A stretch of 64,000 nt of DNA from Amia ocellicauda (lineage: Eukaryota > Chordata > Actinopteri > Amiiformes > Amiidae). Every line of letters starts with the position of its first letter. Positions within the stretch are counted from its first letter, which is position 1. The translations under genes and the position numbers were made by a program. Positions 43,364 through 53,900 of this stretch are shown here, in pieces. Location: contig NC_089855.1 of the NCBI RefSeq assembly GCF_036373705.1, positions 50,222,329 through 50,286,328 on the forward strand. The letters are read 5' to 3'. A model generated the notes under the pieces. The model made no database searches, was not told where the DNA came from, and saw only the letters and a list, made by a program, of their open reading frames with translations.

Positions 43364-43390
43364 TGACGTAGTGAAGAGATAGGATAAAAG
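43364..43390 (+). promoter_or_regulatory. CRE-like element and TATA box, copy 2 second gene
   Basis: TGACGTA at 43364 and ATAAAAG at 43384 have the same spacing as in copy 1. Confidence 0.55.
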
Positions 43391-43426
43391 GCGCAACAAT
43401 TCATTCATGGTTTAAAATTAAAGAGA

Positions 43427-44275
43427 ATGTCTTACCCGAAAGCTGCGGACGTCGACAGGCTCTACAGGCCTCTTCAAACCCGGGATCACCCCTGGTTCTA
43501 TTCCCCAGATTTTGTATACACTCCGGAACCCTCTGACTGCGGTTACCCTCCAAGACCTCAGACCCCGGTCCCTCAGGACGAAACAACATGCGGAGCGATG
43601 GATGTCCAAATGAGTCTCGGGGATCCCCAGCCTCTGGAGCTCATGGAGGGCCTCGATTTTGCCGAACTGTCTACCGTCTGTGCGTCTCAGGAGGGGGTCA
43701 GTCCAATGGATGTAGAAACACCCCACAAACCACCAGGCGACCCAATGAGCATCGGACGGTCTCGGGGGCGTGATGAAGACGCAGGATTTATGCCCGGGGT
43801 AGGTGTCCAAGTAAGCAGAGTGGTTAAAAGCACCCTGGTGTATATTCTGAGTGCTCTCATCGACCGAGCTCTGAAAGAAGTCTGTCGGGGGTGTGAAGTG
43901 AATCACCCCAGTCAGTTGAGATACAGTTGTTTGTTTGAACCAGACCGTTACTATTTCCTGTTCTATTTCAACGTGTTTTACAGAAGACTGAACAAACCGT
44001 GGCTGAAACCGGCACTAATCAAGGCTCTGTCTTACTCCCACATACATGTCATTGCTGGACAAGTCCAGAAAATCATAGATGAGATTTTGCTGGAGCTGAA
44101 AAAGGAGCCGTTTATAATAGAGAAACTTGGGCAGCTGCTCAATGACCTGGATGAGCCAAGTAGAAAAACCGCTGGCAAGCTAAAAGCTTATTTCTTCCGT
44201 AAAGAAGTTAAAGCTGGGGGCAGCGACGAAGAATTCGACATCTACGCCACTGATTCAGACTCTGACCTGAACTAA
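43427..44275 (+). CDS. Polinton left-end protein B, copy 2, 282 aa
   Basis: Pro-rich start, Cys/His motif and acidic end match the protein at 2174-3022. The residue that differs just after the HPSQ motif removes one His from this copy, so that His may not be a metal ligand, or the site may differ between copies. Confidence 0.75.
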   Translation: MSYPKAADVDRLYRPLQTRDHPWFYSPDFVYTPEPSDCGYPPRPQTPVPQDETTCGAMDVQMSLGDPQPLELMEGLDFAELSTVCASQEGVSPMDVETPHKPPGDPMSIGRSRGRDEDAGFMPGVGVQVSRVVKSTLVYILSALIDRALKEVCRGCEVNHPSQLRYSCLFEPDRYYFLFYFNVFYRRLNKPWLKPALIKALSYSHIHVIAGQVQKIIDEILLELKKEPFIIEKLGQLLNDLDEPSRKTAGKLKAYFFRKEVKAGGSDEEFDIYATDSDSDLN

Positions 44276-44287
44276 GGGACTTTGAAC

Positions 44288-44794
44288 ATGGGGAATGTTC
44301 TGGACTGCTGCTGCAACTGGTTCTGTCATCAACACTCTGCAGCTAACCTGAGAGCGCTATTACACCATGTGCTTGACAGAAAAGTAGCCAACGCGAGCCT
44401 TTTCTCTACAGATTTAACCATCGATGAGGATCAACTTTCAAACCTGGAAAAGTTAATGGTTGCTGTAACAAAGACCGGGGGGTACGAACACTGGGATGAA
44501 GCGCTCAAGGGGGCCAAGAATGATATTAGGCCATTTCATCAACATCTGTATGACCTTTTACTGAGCATGTTTAATACCCCTCTGTTTACTTTTAAAATAG
44601 GTCATATTGTTGTTTTATTTACATATGTAACTGAGGTGTGTGCCTACAAGATAAAGAAACAGGTATTTGTTGATATAGATCAAGTAACCAATCATCTGAT
44701 TTCTTTTTGTCTGGACCGTAGAAAAAATTGTTGTGTATGTTATACTTTTCTCAAATGTCTAAAAAGGGGTATCTGCTCTCCTGAAGTTGAATAA
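44288..44794 (+). CDS. Polinton Bcl-2-like small protein, copy 2, 168 aa
   Basis: The amino-acid sequence is identical by eye to that at 3035-3541, including the MGN start, Cys cluster and BH1-like segment. The family assignment is tentative. Confidence 0.6.
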   Translation: MGNVLDCCCNWFCHQHSAANLRALLHHVLDRKVANASLFSTDLTIDEDQLSNLEKLMVAVTKTGGYEHWDEALKGAKNDIRPFHQHLYDLLLSMFNTPLFTFKIGHIVVLFTYVTEVCAYKIKKQVFVDIDQVTNHLISFCLDRRKNCCVCYTFLKCLKRGICSPEVE

Positions 44795-44803
44795 AAAACC
44801 TTG

Positions 44804-44810
44804 TATAAAA
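44804..44810 (+). promoter_or_regulatory. TATA box before integrase, copy 2
   Basis: TATAAAA lies 41 bp before the ATG at 44851. Confidence 0.5.
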
Positions 44811-44850
44811 ACTTTGCGCATAGTGTGGGTCTGTGTGTTTATTTGGCAGA

Positions 44851-45942
44851 ATGACTCGGCAAGCTCCCCAAATGCATGAACTATACTACAACCCAGCCAA
44901 GATTGGGGGTTTGGCGGGTAAGAAGGGTTTTCAAAGAGGACTCGCTGAGGCCGGCGTGAAGGTTAATGATGTGGTTGTTTCAGAATGGTTACGGGAACAA
45001 GACGCCTATACCTTACATAAACCTCTCAGGATTAACTTTAAAAGAAACCGTGTATATGCAACTGACATAGACTCACAATGGCAAATGGATCTAGTCGATA
45101 TGTCAAATTTATCAAAACATAACAATGGTCACAAATTTATGTTGATGTGTATCGATGTGTTATCAAAATATGCCTGGGCTCGCATTCTACATAACAAAAC
45201 AGGTCGGGCGGTGACAAGGGCCTTTGAGGATATATTGTCCCAGGGACGATGTCCTAAAAAACTGCAGACTGATAAAGGAAAAGAGTTTCTCAACAGAGAA
45301 TTTCAGAATCTACTGAAGAGACACAAAATACATCATTTCACCACCGGTAATGAGCTTAAGGCATCGGTGGTGGAGAGGTTTAACCGCACCATAAAGACCA
45401 AAATGTGGAGATATTTTACAGCGGTCAACACGTTCAAGTATTTTGATAAAGTTCAGGATTTTATCGATGCTTACAACCAAGGGTATCACGCCAGTATTAA
45501 AATGAAGCCTATAGATGTTGATCAAAGTAATTCTTTTAAGGTCTATAAAAAATTATACGGCCCATTTATTAAGAAGGGGAAAACTACTTATAAGTTCAAC
45601 ATCGGTGATGTGGTTCGCGTTTCAAAGCTAAGGAGTACTTTTGCCAAAGGTTATGAACAAACATTTTCTGACGAATATTTTACAGTTACCGAACAGGTGG
45701 CTAGAGACCCCCCCGTGTACCGGTTAAAAGACTATGACGGGGAGGATATAGAAGGAACGTTTTACGAAGCCGAGTTACAAAAAATTATTGTGGGTAAAGA
45801 CATTGTATACAGAGTTGAAAAGATATTAGCTGAGAAAACCCAGAACCGGAAAAAATATGTGTTGGTGAAATGGCTTGGATGGCCTGAAAAGTTCAATAGT
45901 TGGGTCCCGGAACAACAGGTTTGTGATATTCAAGCCTTATAA
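44851..45942 (+). CDS. Polinton integrase with chromodomain, copy 2, 363 aa
   Basis: All three catalytic acidic residues and the C-terminal chromodomain are present. The protein is identical by eye to the copy 1 integrase. Confidence 0.95.
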   Translation: MTRQAPQMHELYYNPAKIGGLAGKKGFQRGLAEAGVKVNDVVVSEWLREQDAYTLHKPLRINFKRNRVYATDIDSQWQMDLVDMSNLSKHNNGHKFMLMCIDVLSKYAWARILHNKTGRAVTRAFEDILSQGRCPKKLQTDKGKEFLNREFQNLLKRHKIHHFTTGNELKASVVERFNRTIKTKMWRYFTAVNTFKYFDKVQDFIDAYNQGYHASIKMKPIDVDQSNSFKVYKKLYGPFIKKGKTTYKFNIGDVVRVSKLRSTFAKGYEQTFSDEYFTVTEQVARDPPVYRLKDYDGEDIEGTFYEAELQKIIVGKDIVYRVEKILAEKTQNRKKYVLVKWLGWPEKFNSWVPEQQVCDIQAL

Positions 45943-45946
45943 CAAC

Positions 45947-46744
45947 ATGCCCGCTGGTGTGATGGGGTCATTACTTTCGATACTCAAGATGGAATCAGGA
46001 GGCTTCTACGTGACTCTACCCAGTAACGCCTCTCTCGATATATACCCTAAAAATGAAATATCCAGTTACACGGTACAATTTGGAAAATCTATAGATCTAA
46101 GGGGGTCGTGGGAAGTGGGGTTGGCGGAAATACAGTATCCTTACACTTGGGCTGTTTTACAAGATAAGGATGCCACCTTCGCCATTTTTGACGATGTTAA
46201 AAAGAGTCAATGGACATTCACGATGCAAGGAGGTTATTATGACAATGTGGATACAATATTAGATGAGATGCATAAACAGTTCTCAGAAGGCACCCCCAAC
46301 ATCAAGCTATATTACAACCCTATTAAAAACAGAGTGTACAAGGTGTCAAAACCTGGTATTAGCATTCAAACCAAAGGACAACTGGGGCGTATATTAGGGT
46401 TCTATTCTGACACAGAGAGCAGGTTCTCAGAAGTGGTGGCACCCTTCCCGGCTGACATCAGTGGCGGCTTTTACACTCTTTATGTGTATACGGATATCAT
46501 AACACACCAGAGGGTCGGGGATAGCTATGTCCCCCTTTTGAGAAATGTACTTATTAAAGGTAAAAGCAATGACATGGTCACAATTACTTATGACAAGCCA
46601 CACTACGTACCAGTCTCAAAGACCCACTTTGACAACATCACGATCGAAGTAAAATCGGATCAGAATATCAACGTACCCTTCCGCTTCGGTAAAGTTATTG
46701 TCAAACTACATTTTCGACCCCTGAAACAGTGTGTACATTATTAA
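45947..46744 (+). CDS. Polinton penton-like minor capsid, copy 2, 265 aa
   Basis: It is identical by eye to the copy 1 protein and has the same choice of two nearby ATGs (45947 or 45989). Confidence 0.9.
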   Translation: MPAGVMGSLLSILKMESGGFYVTLPSNASLDIYPKNEISSYTVQFGKSIDLRGSWEVGLAEIQYPYTWAVLQDKDATFAIFDDVKKSQWTFTMQGGYYDNVDTILDEMHKQFSEGTPNIKLYYNPIKNRVYKVSKPGISIQTKGQLGRILGFYSDTESRFSEVVAPFPADISGGFYTLYVYTDIITHQRVGDSYVPLLRNVLIKGKSNDMVTITYDKPHYVPVSKTHFDNITIEVKSDQNINVPFRFGKVIVKLHFRPLKQCVHY

Positions 46745-46745
46745 A

Positions 46746-47234
46746 ATGGCTACCTCGAGGGGTTATGTAGATCCTAGCGCCTATGTGGATTATTACAAGA
46801 TGCAAGCCGTGAACGGCTTGCCCGGTTTTGTAGGAGCCCCCACAATGTATGGAGCCGGTCTAGGAGGACTCTTTCGTGGTCTCTTTAGAATGGCCGTACC
46901 CCTGCTTAAGAGAGGCTCTGCTATAGCCAGACCCCACTTGAAAACAGCGGCTAAAAATATTGTTAGTGACGTGTTCACCAATGTTATGAACCGGGCAGCT
47001 AGCCATGAGCAGCAGGAGGGTTCGGGTCTCATGGTAATGGCGAGGAGGGGGGGTAAAAGAAGAAACAGTATGTGTCCACCAGGGCGACGAAGATCCGTGG
47101 CTAACAAAAAACGAAGAAGCTCTCATTCTCCAACATATCGTGGAAACACTCGGAGAAGGAAGCAGCACAAGAAAAAACCTGCAAAAAGAAAGTCTCAAAG
47201 AAAGACAAATAGAGCCTCAGGATACATCTTTTAA
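46746..47234 (+). CDS. Polinton pVI/pVII-like core protein, copy 2, 162 aa
   Basis: The MYGAG site, amphipathic segment and basic tail are all kept; one residue differs from copy 1. Confidence 0.75.
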   Translation: MATSRGYVDPSAYVDYYKMQAVNGLPGFVGAPTMYGAGLGGLFRGLFRMAVPLLKRGSAIARPHLKTAAKNIVSDVFTNVMNRAASHEQQEGSGLMVMARRGGKRRNSMCPPGRRRSVANKKRRSSHSPTYRGNTRRRKQHKKKPAKRKSQRKTNRASGYIF

Positions 47235-47236
47235 AA

Positions 47237-48544
47237 ATGTCTTTTGTCCACAGTCTATCGGAAGAATGCGTCAAATCAGAACTGGATCTGTTTACAGTTC
47301 CATACACTCAAACGAGTATAGATAAGAGCATATATGTAGATATACCCCCTCTTTCCGCAATTTCAGATACGGCCCCTCTGGAGTTTTTTATTGCTGGCAA
47401 TGGCGAGGATTATATTGATTTGAATAACACATTTATTTTAATGAACTGTAAAGTGACTGATGAGGATGACGATGCAATCGAGAAGACGGCCAACGCTGGG
47501 GTCATCAATTACCCGGTGGCCACCATGTTTTCACAGGTGGATGTGACCCTGGGAGATCGGCTCATTAGTCAAAGCAGCAATACTTACCCCTATAGGGCCA
47601 TGATGGAGTGTATCCTTAATTATAGTGAGGAGACCCTAAGCAAACAGTTCAGCCCCGGCCTTTTCTTCAAAGACACCCCGGAAGCTATGGACGACCAGGA
47701 TCCAGAGGGACTCAATAAGGGTTTGCAAAAAAGAACGGCCTTTTCAACAGAAGGGAGGACCTTTGAGCTAATGGGACATATTCATGCAGACATATTTTTC
47801 CAAGAAAAACTCATGCTCAACGGGGTAGACATTAAAATTAAAATGATCCGTAGTAAAAGTGCTTTTTGTCTGATGACCCCTGATACTGAAAAATATAAAC
47901 TGACCATATTATCGGCCTCGCTGTTTGTGAAAAAAGTATCCGTCTCCCCGGCGGTTAAACTAGGACATGCGCAGGCTTTAATGACGGCAAACGCCAAGTA
48001 CCCGATCGAAAGAGTCTATATGAAAGTCCACAGTATCCCCGCAGGGACACGGGTGATGAACCAGGAAAATCTGTTTCTAGGCCAGCTCCCAAAACAGGTT
48101 ATTATAGGTCTCGTGGATAATGATGCATTTACCGGGGTTTACAACAAGAACCCCTTTAACTTTAAACATTATAACGCGGAATTTATAGCACTGTACGTCG
48201 ATGGTGTGCAGGTTCCATCCAGACCTTTTCAACCTGACTTTGAAAACGGCAACGCGGTTCGTGAATATTACAGTCTAGTACTGGCTACGGGTCGCCATCT
48301 CAAGGATCAACCTCTGCTGATCGATCGCCGGGAATACTGCAGCGGTTACACCCTGTACGGTTTCAACCTGACCCCTGACGAAGAGTGTGGACAACATTTT
48401 TCACTGATGAAGACGGGCAATATGCGTTTGGAGATGCGTTTCAAGCAGCCTCTACCACGCACTGTAAATATGGTCGTGTATGCTGTGTTTGACAACATTA
48501 TTGAGGTGAATCAGAGGAGAAACGTTCTGTATGATTATTATTAA
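47237..48544 (+). CDS. Polinton major capsid protein, copy 2, 435 aa
   Basis: It is a full-length double-jelly-roll capsid protein with only a few residues different from copy 1, mostly in the first 90 residues. Confidence 0.95.
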   Translation: MSFVHSLSEECVKSELDLFTVPYTQTSIDKSIYVDIPPLSAISDTAPLEFFIAGNGEDYIDLNNTFILMNCKVTDEDDDAIEKTANAGVINYPVATMFSQVDVTLGDRLISQSSNTYPYRAMMECILNYSEETLSKQFSPGLFFKDTPEAMDDQDPEGLNKGLQKRTAFSTEGRTFELMGHIHADIFFQEKLMLNGVDIKIKMIRSKSAFCLMTPDTEKYKLTILSASLFVKKVSVSPAVKLGHAQALMTANAKYPIERVYMKVHSIPAGTRVMNQENLFLGQLPKQVIIGLVDNDAFTGVYNKNPFNFKHYNAEFIALYVDGVQVPSRPFQPDFENGNAVREYYSLVLATGRHLKDQPLLIDRREYCSGYTLYGFNLTPDEECGQHFSLMKTGNMRLEMRFKQPLPRTVNMVVYAVFDNIIEVNQRRNVLYDYY

Positions 48545-48545
48545 A

Positions 48546-49103
48546 ATGAACACCAGAGAGCTCAACCACATCATGAATGCCCTGGACGGCTCACGGAAAG
48601 TGTTTCAAGGAGTCTACGCCTGCGACCAGCTGCCTAAATTTAAGATCAAGAATTTACCTGCAATGTACATAATCAACACACACCCTAAAAATATGCCCGG
48701 AGAACATTGGCTGGCTATTTATCTAAGGGAGGACCGCCGTGGGGAATTTTTTGATTCCTATGGAAACCCCCCGGATTTCAGACCTTTCCCTCGGAAGATC
48801 AATAACTTTCTGCTCAACAACTGTCAAGAAACCATTTACAGCGGTCGTCAAGTACAAAGTCTTCAGACCTTCACTTGTGGTCAACACTGTGTGTTTTTCT
48901 TATATCATAGATCTAAAGGAAGGTCATACCCCGATATTATGTCCTTGTACAGTGAGGATTTAGGCCAAAATGATAAAAAAGTGGCAGAGTTTGTCAGGAC
49001 ACTGTGGACCCCCCCTTATAACACAATTACTTACGACCCTAGCCAGCCATGTATACAGATGGGGTGTTCTTGTGAGGATTTTAAAAGATGTCATGCGTGT
49101 TAA
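48546..49103 (+). CDS. Polinton adenain-like protease, copy 2, 185 aa
   Basis: His54, Asp70, Gln104 and Cys111 are kept. It joins the capsid gene by the same TAAAATG junction. Confidence 0.93.
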   Translation: MNTRELNHIMNALDGSRKVFQGVYACDQLPKFKIKNLPAMYIINTHPKNMPGEHWLAIYLREDRRGEFFDSYGNPPDFRPFPRKINNFLLNNCQETIYSGRQVQSLQTFTCGQHCVFFLYHRSKGRSYPDIMSLYSEDLGQNDKKVAEFVRTLWTPPYNTITYDPSQPCIQMGCSCEDFKRCHAC

Positions 49104-49281
49104 AGTGAAAAAATAATGAAAACAGCCTTTGAATCATTAGTTTTGTTTTTATTCAACACAAATCTTATACAAAGCAGGGTTATGTTATAAATAAATGTAC
49201 AACATTTGAAAATAAAAATAAAAAATAAAAAAATTGTTTGTCGGTTCCTTATTTACAGGGGAGACAAATAAAAACATGAGA
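49104..49281. terminator. Convergent 3' ends with poly(A) signals, copy 2
   Basis: AATAAA lies near 49190 on the plus strand and TTTATT near 49148 for the minus strand; no gene is seen. Confidence 0.7.
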
Positions 49282-49938
49282 TTAATAAGCTTCCCAACGA
49301 TGGATAGATCCTGAGGAGGGTTGCTCAACACGGTCAGAGTAATGAGATATCGGCGTCAGATCAGTCACCACCTCTTTACACAGACGGATTTTTTGTCGCG
49401 TTTCCTGGTTAGGGACTGTTGATTGGGGCATGTTCAGACAGGCCATCGCCTGTAGGAAAGCATTCCAGCCTACAGGTCGGCGACTATCGGGTACCTTATT
49501 AGTCGTTACCCGCGGTTTCTGAACCATTTTGTGCAGAATATATTCTGCATGTCTTTTGCTTCTGGCCGGCATGTTTCTCAAAACATCCGTTACAACATCT
49601 CCCTCTGAACTCTCAACAGGTTCGGGCACCGCAACATCTTTATCAACCGTACCCCCCGCATCAGTCCCAGAACCATTTTCTTGAGAGGCCATGGTTAAAG
49701 TTAAAATGTTTTGATCTTTTTCACCCTGTCTAACCAGACGGAGGTAGCGCTGTAACGTGTTGCTATACATCTGGGCTTTGGAATACTGATTTAAATCGGC
49801 CCTGGCCAGTATAGCTTTCATTTCAGAGTCCAGGTTGTTTTCGGCCGTTTGTCTAATGGGCTCTGGCCCGACAACATTTTTTCTCAGTTTCTCAAGCTGC
49901 TCCTGAGGGATCAAAAACATTTTCTGAGCATATTCCAT
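49282..49938 (-). CDS. Polinton minus-arm unrecognised protein, copy 2, 218 aa
   Basis: It is the counterpart of the protein at 8029-8772, shorter in this copy but open throughout. The helical N-terminal part and the conserved C-terminal end are shared. The two-base junction with the upstream small basic gene is the same. Confidence 0.7.
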   Translation of the reverse strand: MEYAQKMFLIPQEQLEKLRKNVVGPEPIRQTAENNLDSEMKAILARADLNQYSKAQMYSNTLQRYLRLVRQGEKDQNILTLTMASQENGSGTDAGGTVDKDVAVPEPVESSEGDVVTDVLRNMPARSKRHAEYILHKMVQKPRVTTNKVPDSRRPVGWNAFLQAMACLNMPQSTVPNQETRQKIRLCKEVVTDLTPISHYSDRVEQPSSGSIHRWEAY

Positions 49939-49940
49939 TA

Positions 49941-50276
49941 TTAACCCACTCTGGAAGCTAGAAGACTGGTTAGGAAAGGCACGGCTATGCTCAACAGCGG
50001 TCCTATAAAACCTCCGGTTTGATTAATCTTCTTTCTTTTTCTTTTAATAGAATACTTCTTATTAGCGATGATCTTGATAACCGCTTTTTGTTTTTTGAGT
50101 TTAGAATGTTGAGAAGGGGTTAGGGGTATATTACCGCGTAAGATGTTAAAAGCTATTTCACACAGGGTCTCGATCAAATCCGAGGGGGCCCCTGCCAGCA
50201 CAGCTTTCCTATGGCGCGGGCTCCCCTCAAATAACATTTGCAAAAGCGGCAGATTTCTTTTAATCCGAACAGACAT
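49941..50276 (-). CDS. Polinton small basic protein, copy 2, 111 aa
   Basis: It is identical by eye to the protein at 8775-9110, with the QTGGF site and hydrophobic tail. Confidence 0.75.
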   Translation of the reverse strand: MSVRIKRNLPLLQMLFEGSPRHRKAVLAGAPSDLIETLCEIAFNILRGNIPLTPSQHSKLKKQKAVIKIIANKKYSIKRKRKKINQTGGFIGPLLSIAVPFLTSLLASRVG

Positions 50277-50282
50277 TCTTAT

Positions 50283-50954
50283 TTATTTCCTTTTCTTTAG
50301 CACATACACTGCCGGCCAATCGGGCGGGCACAAACCTGTTCTGAGGCGAAAGTCTTCTGGGGTTTGTGCTTTTAAGTCCACAATCAAGTACCCGTAGGGT
50401 TTTTTGGTGGCATCCTCAAATGCCTCCAAAAAGAATTTGGTCTGGTTAGGGTACATTTGACGAGCCAAGACGGTGACCTGTAGTTTATCTCTGGGGTTTT
50501 TAAAAAGAATTATATAATTGGCATTTAAATTAATAGTGCGGCTTTTTTTACCTTGAAAAAATAGATTTTGAACTAAATAAATAATACTTAAATTCCTATG
50601 ATGAGTGTACTTTGTGAAAGCTTTTTCCACTTCACTGTTGTCACCGGCCTGCTCCATCAGGTCATCAAGGATCACTAGATTAGTTTGTCCGGGCGGGAAC
50701 AGGTCATCGTCACACAACGAGGCGGGGAGACCTTGCACAAATTTCAGATTATTTTTTTTTGATGCCAAATCATCGTAGAGAGGTTGCCAGCAAGAGTAAC
50801 ACCACACTATGTTGTCAAGAGCTTGGGACACGGTTGCGTCCACATCTTCTATGATGTTCTTTATAAGATAGCTCTTACCCGAATTGGAGGGACCGGCTAT
50901 AATACAGGAGAAAGGGTGTTGAAGTCTGTTATCAAAACCACTGCTAATATCCAT
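50283..50954 (-). CDS. Polinton packaging ATPase, copy 2, 223 aa
   Basis: Walker A GPSNSGKS and Walker B LVILDD are intact; there is one residue difference from copy 1. Confidence 0.95.
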   Translation of the reverse strand: MDISSGFDNRLQHPFSCIIAGPSNSGKSYLIKNIIEDVDATVSQALDNIVWCYSCWQPLYDDLASKKNNLKFVQGLPASLCDDDLFPPGQTNLVILDDLMEQAGDNSEVEKAFTKYTHHRNLSIIYLVQNLFFQGKKSRTINLNANYIILFKNPRDKLQVTVLARQMYPNQTKFFLEAFEDATKKPYGYLIVDLKAQTPEDFRLRTGLCPPDWPAVYVLKKRK

Positions 50955-53900
50955 AAGGCAGAGTGGTATAATCAGTCTTCAACACTCTTTTATTGTACAC
51001 CACCCTTAACCGTTTGTTTAGTGATCTATTTTCCAATGTGTACCCCTTTTTATTGTGATAGATCTGATTTCCGGCTGTAATAATCTCGCGAGGAGGCGCG
51101 TCTTTCTCGGTTACAAAACTTTGTACCAGGGTCGTCAGAGACTTGATGTTAATGAGCTTGTTGTTACAATGGTTCAGAGTGAAACCCTTAACTTTCATAC
51201 AGGTCTTACCCGCAGCCGTTCTGTATGCGTAAGTCTTAGGACCCCCTGAAACAAACTCCACTATGTGGTCCTGAGGATCTAGCTCGCTCGTTAACTCCCC
51301 AAGGTAGTCCCCGAGGGGAGGGACCCAATCCCCTGGCCTGGTGACAAAGATTACAGAGTCAGTATCATGATAGAGCGTGCGTTCCTGCAGCTGATCCATT
51401 AAGTTGTACAGTTCAAGCCGGGCGTAAGCCGTGGTAAAAACCGCTATGAAAACATTAACGTTTCCCTGTTTGGTGGGGAAATCTTTAGGGGCCCTCCACT
51501 GGACCTGTGCCACGTGGTCATTTAAGAATTGAAAGTGTGATACTGCATGTTGTTTGGAAAAGATAAATTCTATAAACTGTTCAGGGGTTTTAATCAAGGT
51601 TGTGTTTAGACGGTTATTTCTTTCCCCAAACTTACCCCACAGACTGTTTAAAATCAGTTTGGACATTTGTCTCTTGGCGGGGTTTACAGTTATGTTCCCC
51701 GGCTCTAGACGGATCCCTTCCTTTTCAAAATATTGCTGAACGTACCGCTCTTTGGCAGCGGAGTCAACACACCATGAGGGATAGCCCGATGCCTCCTGTT
51801 TCCCTTTCAGATGGGTCATAATGTACTCAGCAAAAAGAGTATCAGATTTTTCAGAAAAATGCCAAACCTCATACACCTTACCGACTCTGTAACCTTTCTC
51901 CACCGCCTTGTCAAGCTCAATGCTACACCAGACACCCGTCAGCGCTCTCTCGTCATCACTGTGCAGACAAGAGGTATTTTGATTTTCAGTTTCCACACAC
52001 GTTCTACACAGAGGGAACATCAATTTTCCCGAACACCTGTAAGGCAACACGGGTAGGAACAGCTCACGAGGAGGGTACATGGTGACTTTGATCAAACCAA
52101 AGTACTGTCCGATTTCGAGAAAGTCACGATAAACAATGGTTGGATGCCCCACCGGGTACATTTTGGTCTTGTTGACATAAGGGTACAGACTGGTGAAATC
52201 ATAGTAATCTACTCTCTCACCCTCCTTTACCTCATAATGTAAACAGAGGGCGTTGGTACGACCCCCAAATAACGCATCCCTGGGCTCTAGACGTTCAGGA
52301 AAGTCCAAGGTTTCCATAAACCGTTGTACCTCCACATCCTGTTGCTTCAGGGTCGTCCACGCGTGTTCCCAAATCACCAGTACATTCAAACCATAGGTGT
52401 TTTTTAAAGTTTCAATTCGTTCCTGGAAATCATAGTACATATCACCGCAGAGTTTTTGTGTTACGGGGTTAAAGGTGTTTGGGTCGAAGCACTGAGGACA
52501 GCCATGGTAAATACAACCAGCAAACTCATAAGCGGTACGCCGCCCGGACACGTCGCTAAAACCGTCTAAGTAGTAAGGACCCATTTTGACTTCCCCTTGA
52601 TTTAAAGCATGTCTGATGAAGATGTTATCCCGGGCACTCAGATATTCCAGCCACTGTATGGAGACAGTCGAAAAGTTCTTTTGTCTAGCACGATAGTTGT
52701 CAGAAGTGGTGTCCGCTATAGTGTTTTTCTGCAAGAAATTGGATCGATACATTTTCATGCAGAGAGACGCTATGGTCACACTTTGCAAAGGGTCGAGACC
52801 CGACGTGTTGATAACCTCGGTGCGGAAACGCAAACAGGCTTCTTTAAGGATCTCCACATCATTTTTACAATAAGCGGCCATCTCTTCTCGGAAATCAAAA
52901 ACACCCCCCTTAACCGTATTGTACCATTTAAAGAATTCCTCCCTCTCATGAGACATCATAGTATCAACCCCATAATAAGAGGCGGGCGGGTAGGACCCTC
53001 GATAATTTTGAGTGTCCTTAGTATTAAAAAAATGGCAGAACCAACCTTTCTTCTGAGCCTCAAAACCCAGAGCTTTAGGCAAAGCGCTCAATTTCATGGG
53101 GAGGAAATTTAACGAGTCTATGTAACGTTGGTTGAAAGCCTCGTTGGTGAAACACATGATCTTGCTACCCTGAGCTATTATTTTTGGGGTCACCCCATTT
53201 TCCACCAGATACTTCATCAATATGTAAGAATCATAACCCTTAGCATTGTGGGCAATAAATGTGTAATTGAGGTATTTTGGACCGCGATACCGCGTAAAGA
53301 AATCCCTGACACAACTCTCACCGCTAGCTGACCACTCACAATCCAACATGTCAATACAGTGTATATAATTAGCAACATGGACCCCGTTTTCTTGCCGGCA
53401 TTCAAAATCAAAAAAGACATACCGGTTGTGCGGCGGCTCCTTTTTAACCGGCTGAATAAAGCACTGGTGTTCAGACCCCGGGGTTAAATCCGCATTACAG
53501 ATCCTACATCTCGGTTCCAGACATTTGTGTGGTTTAACCTCATGAAAACGGTACTGGAGGCAACACTGCGGGCAATATTTAGTTTGATCACAATAACTCC
53601 GTTTTTTAACCCCCTCAGCAGCGGCCCTCTGCACCTTATGTTCGGAAAAACAGAACGCGGAGAGACAAATCCTTAAGCAATCTTTACATCGGATGGTAGG
53701 GGCCAAACCCTTACGACATTGCGGATTGAAACAGACGTTACAGTAACCGTCACAGCGGTGCTTAAGCTTATCATTGAAGGCCTTATAACACCAATGACAA
53801 ACATACGAACAACCCAAAAAAGCCGTCAAACTCTTTATTCCAAAGTAATGACTATCACTTAGGAAGAGAAACAGTGTCTGTGTATGGGTTTCAGGATGTG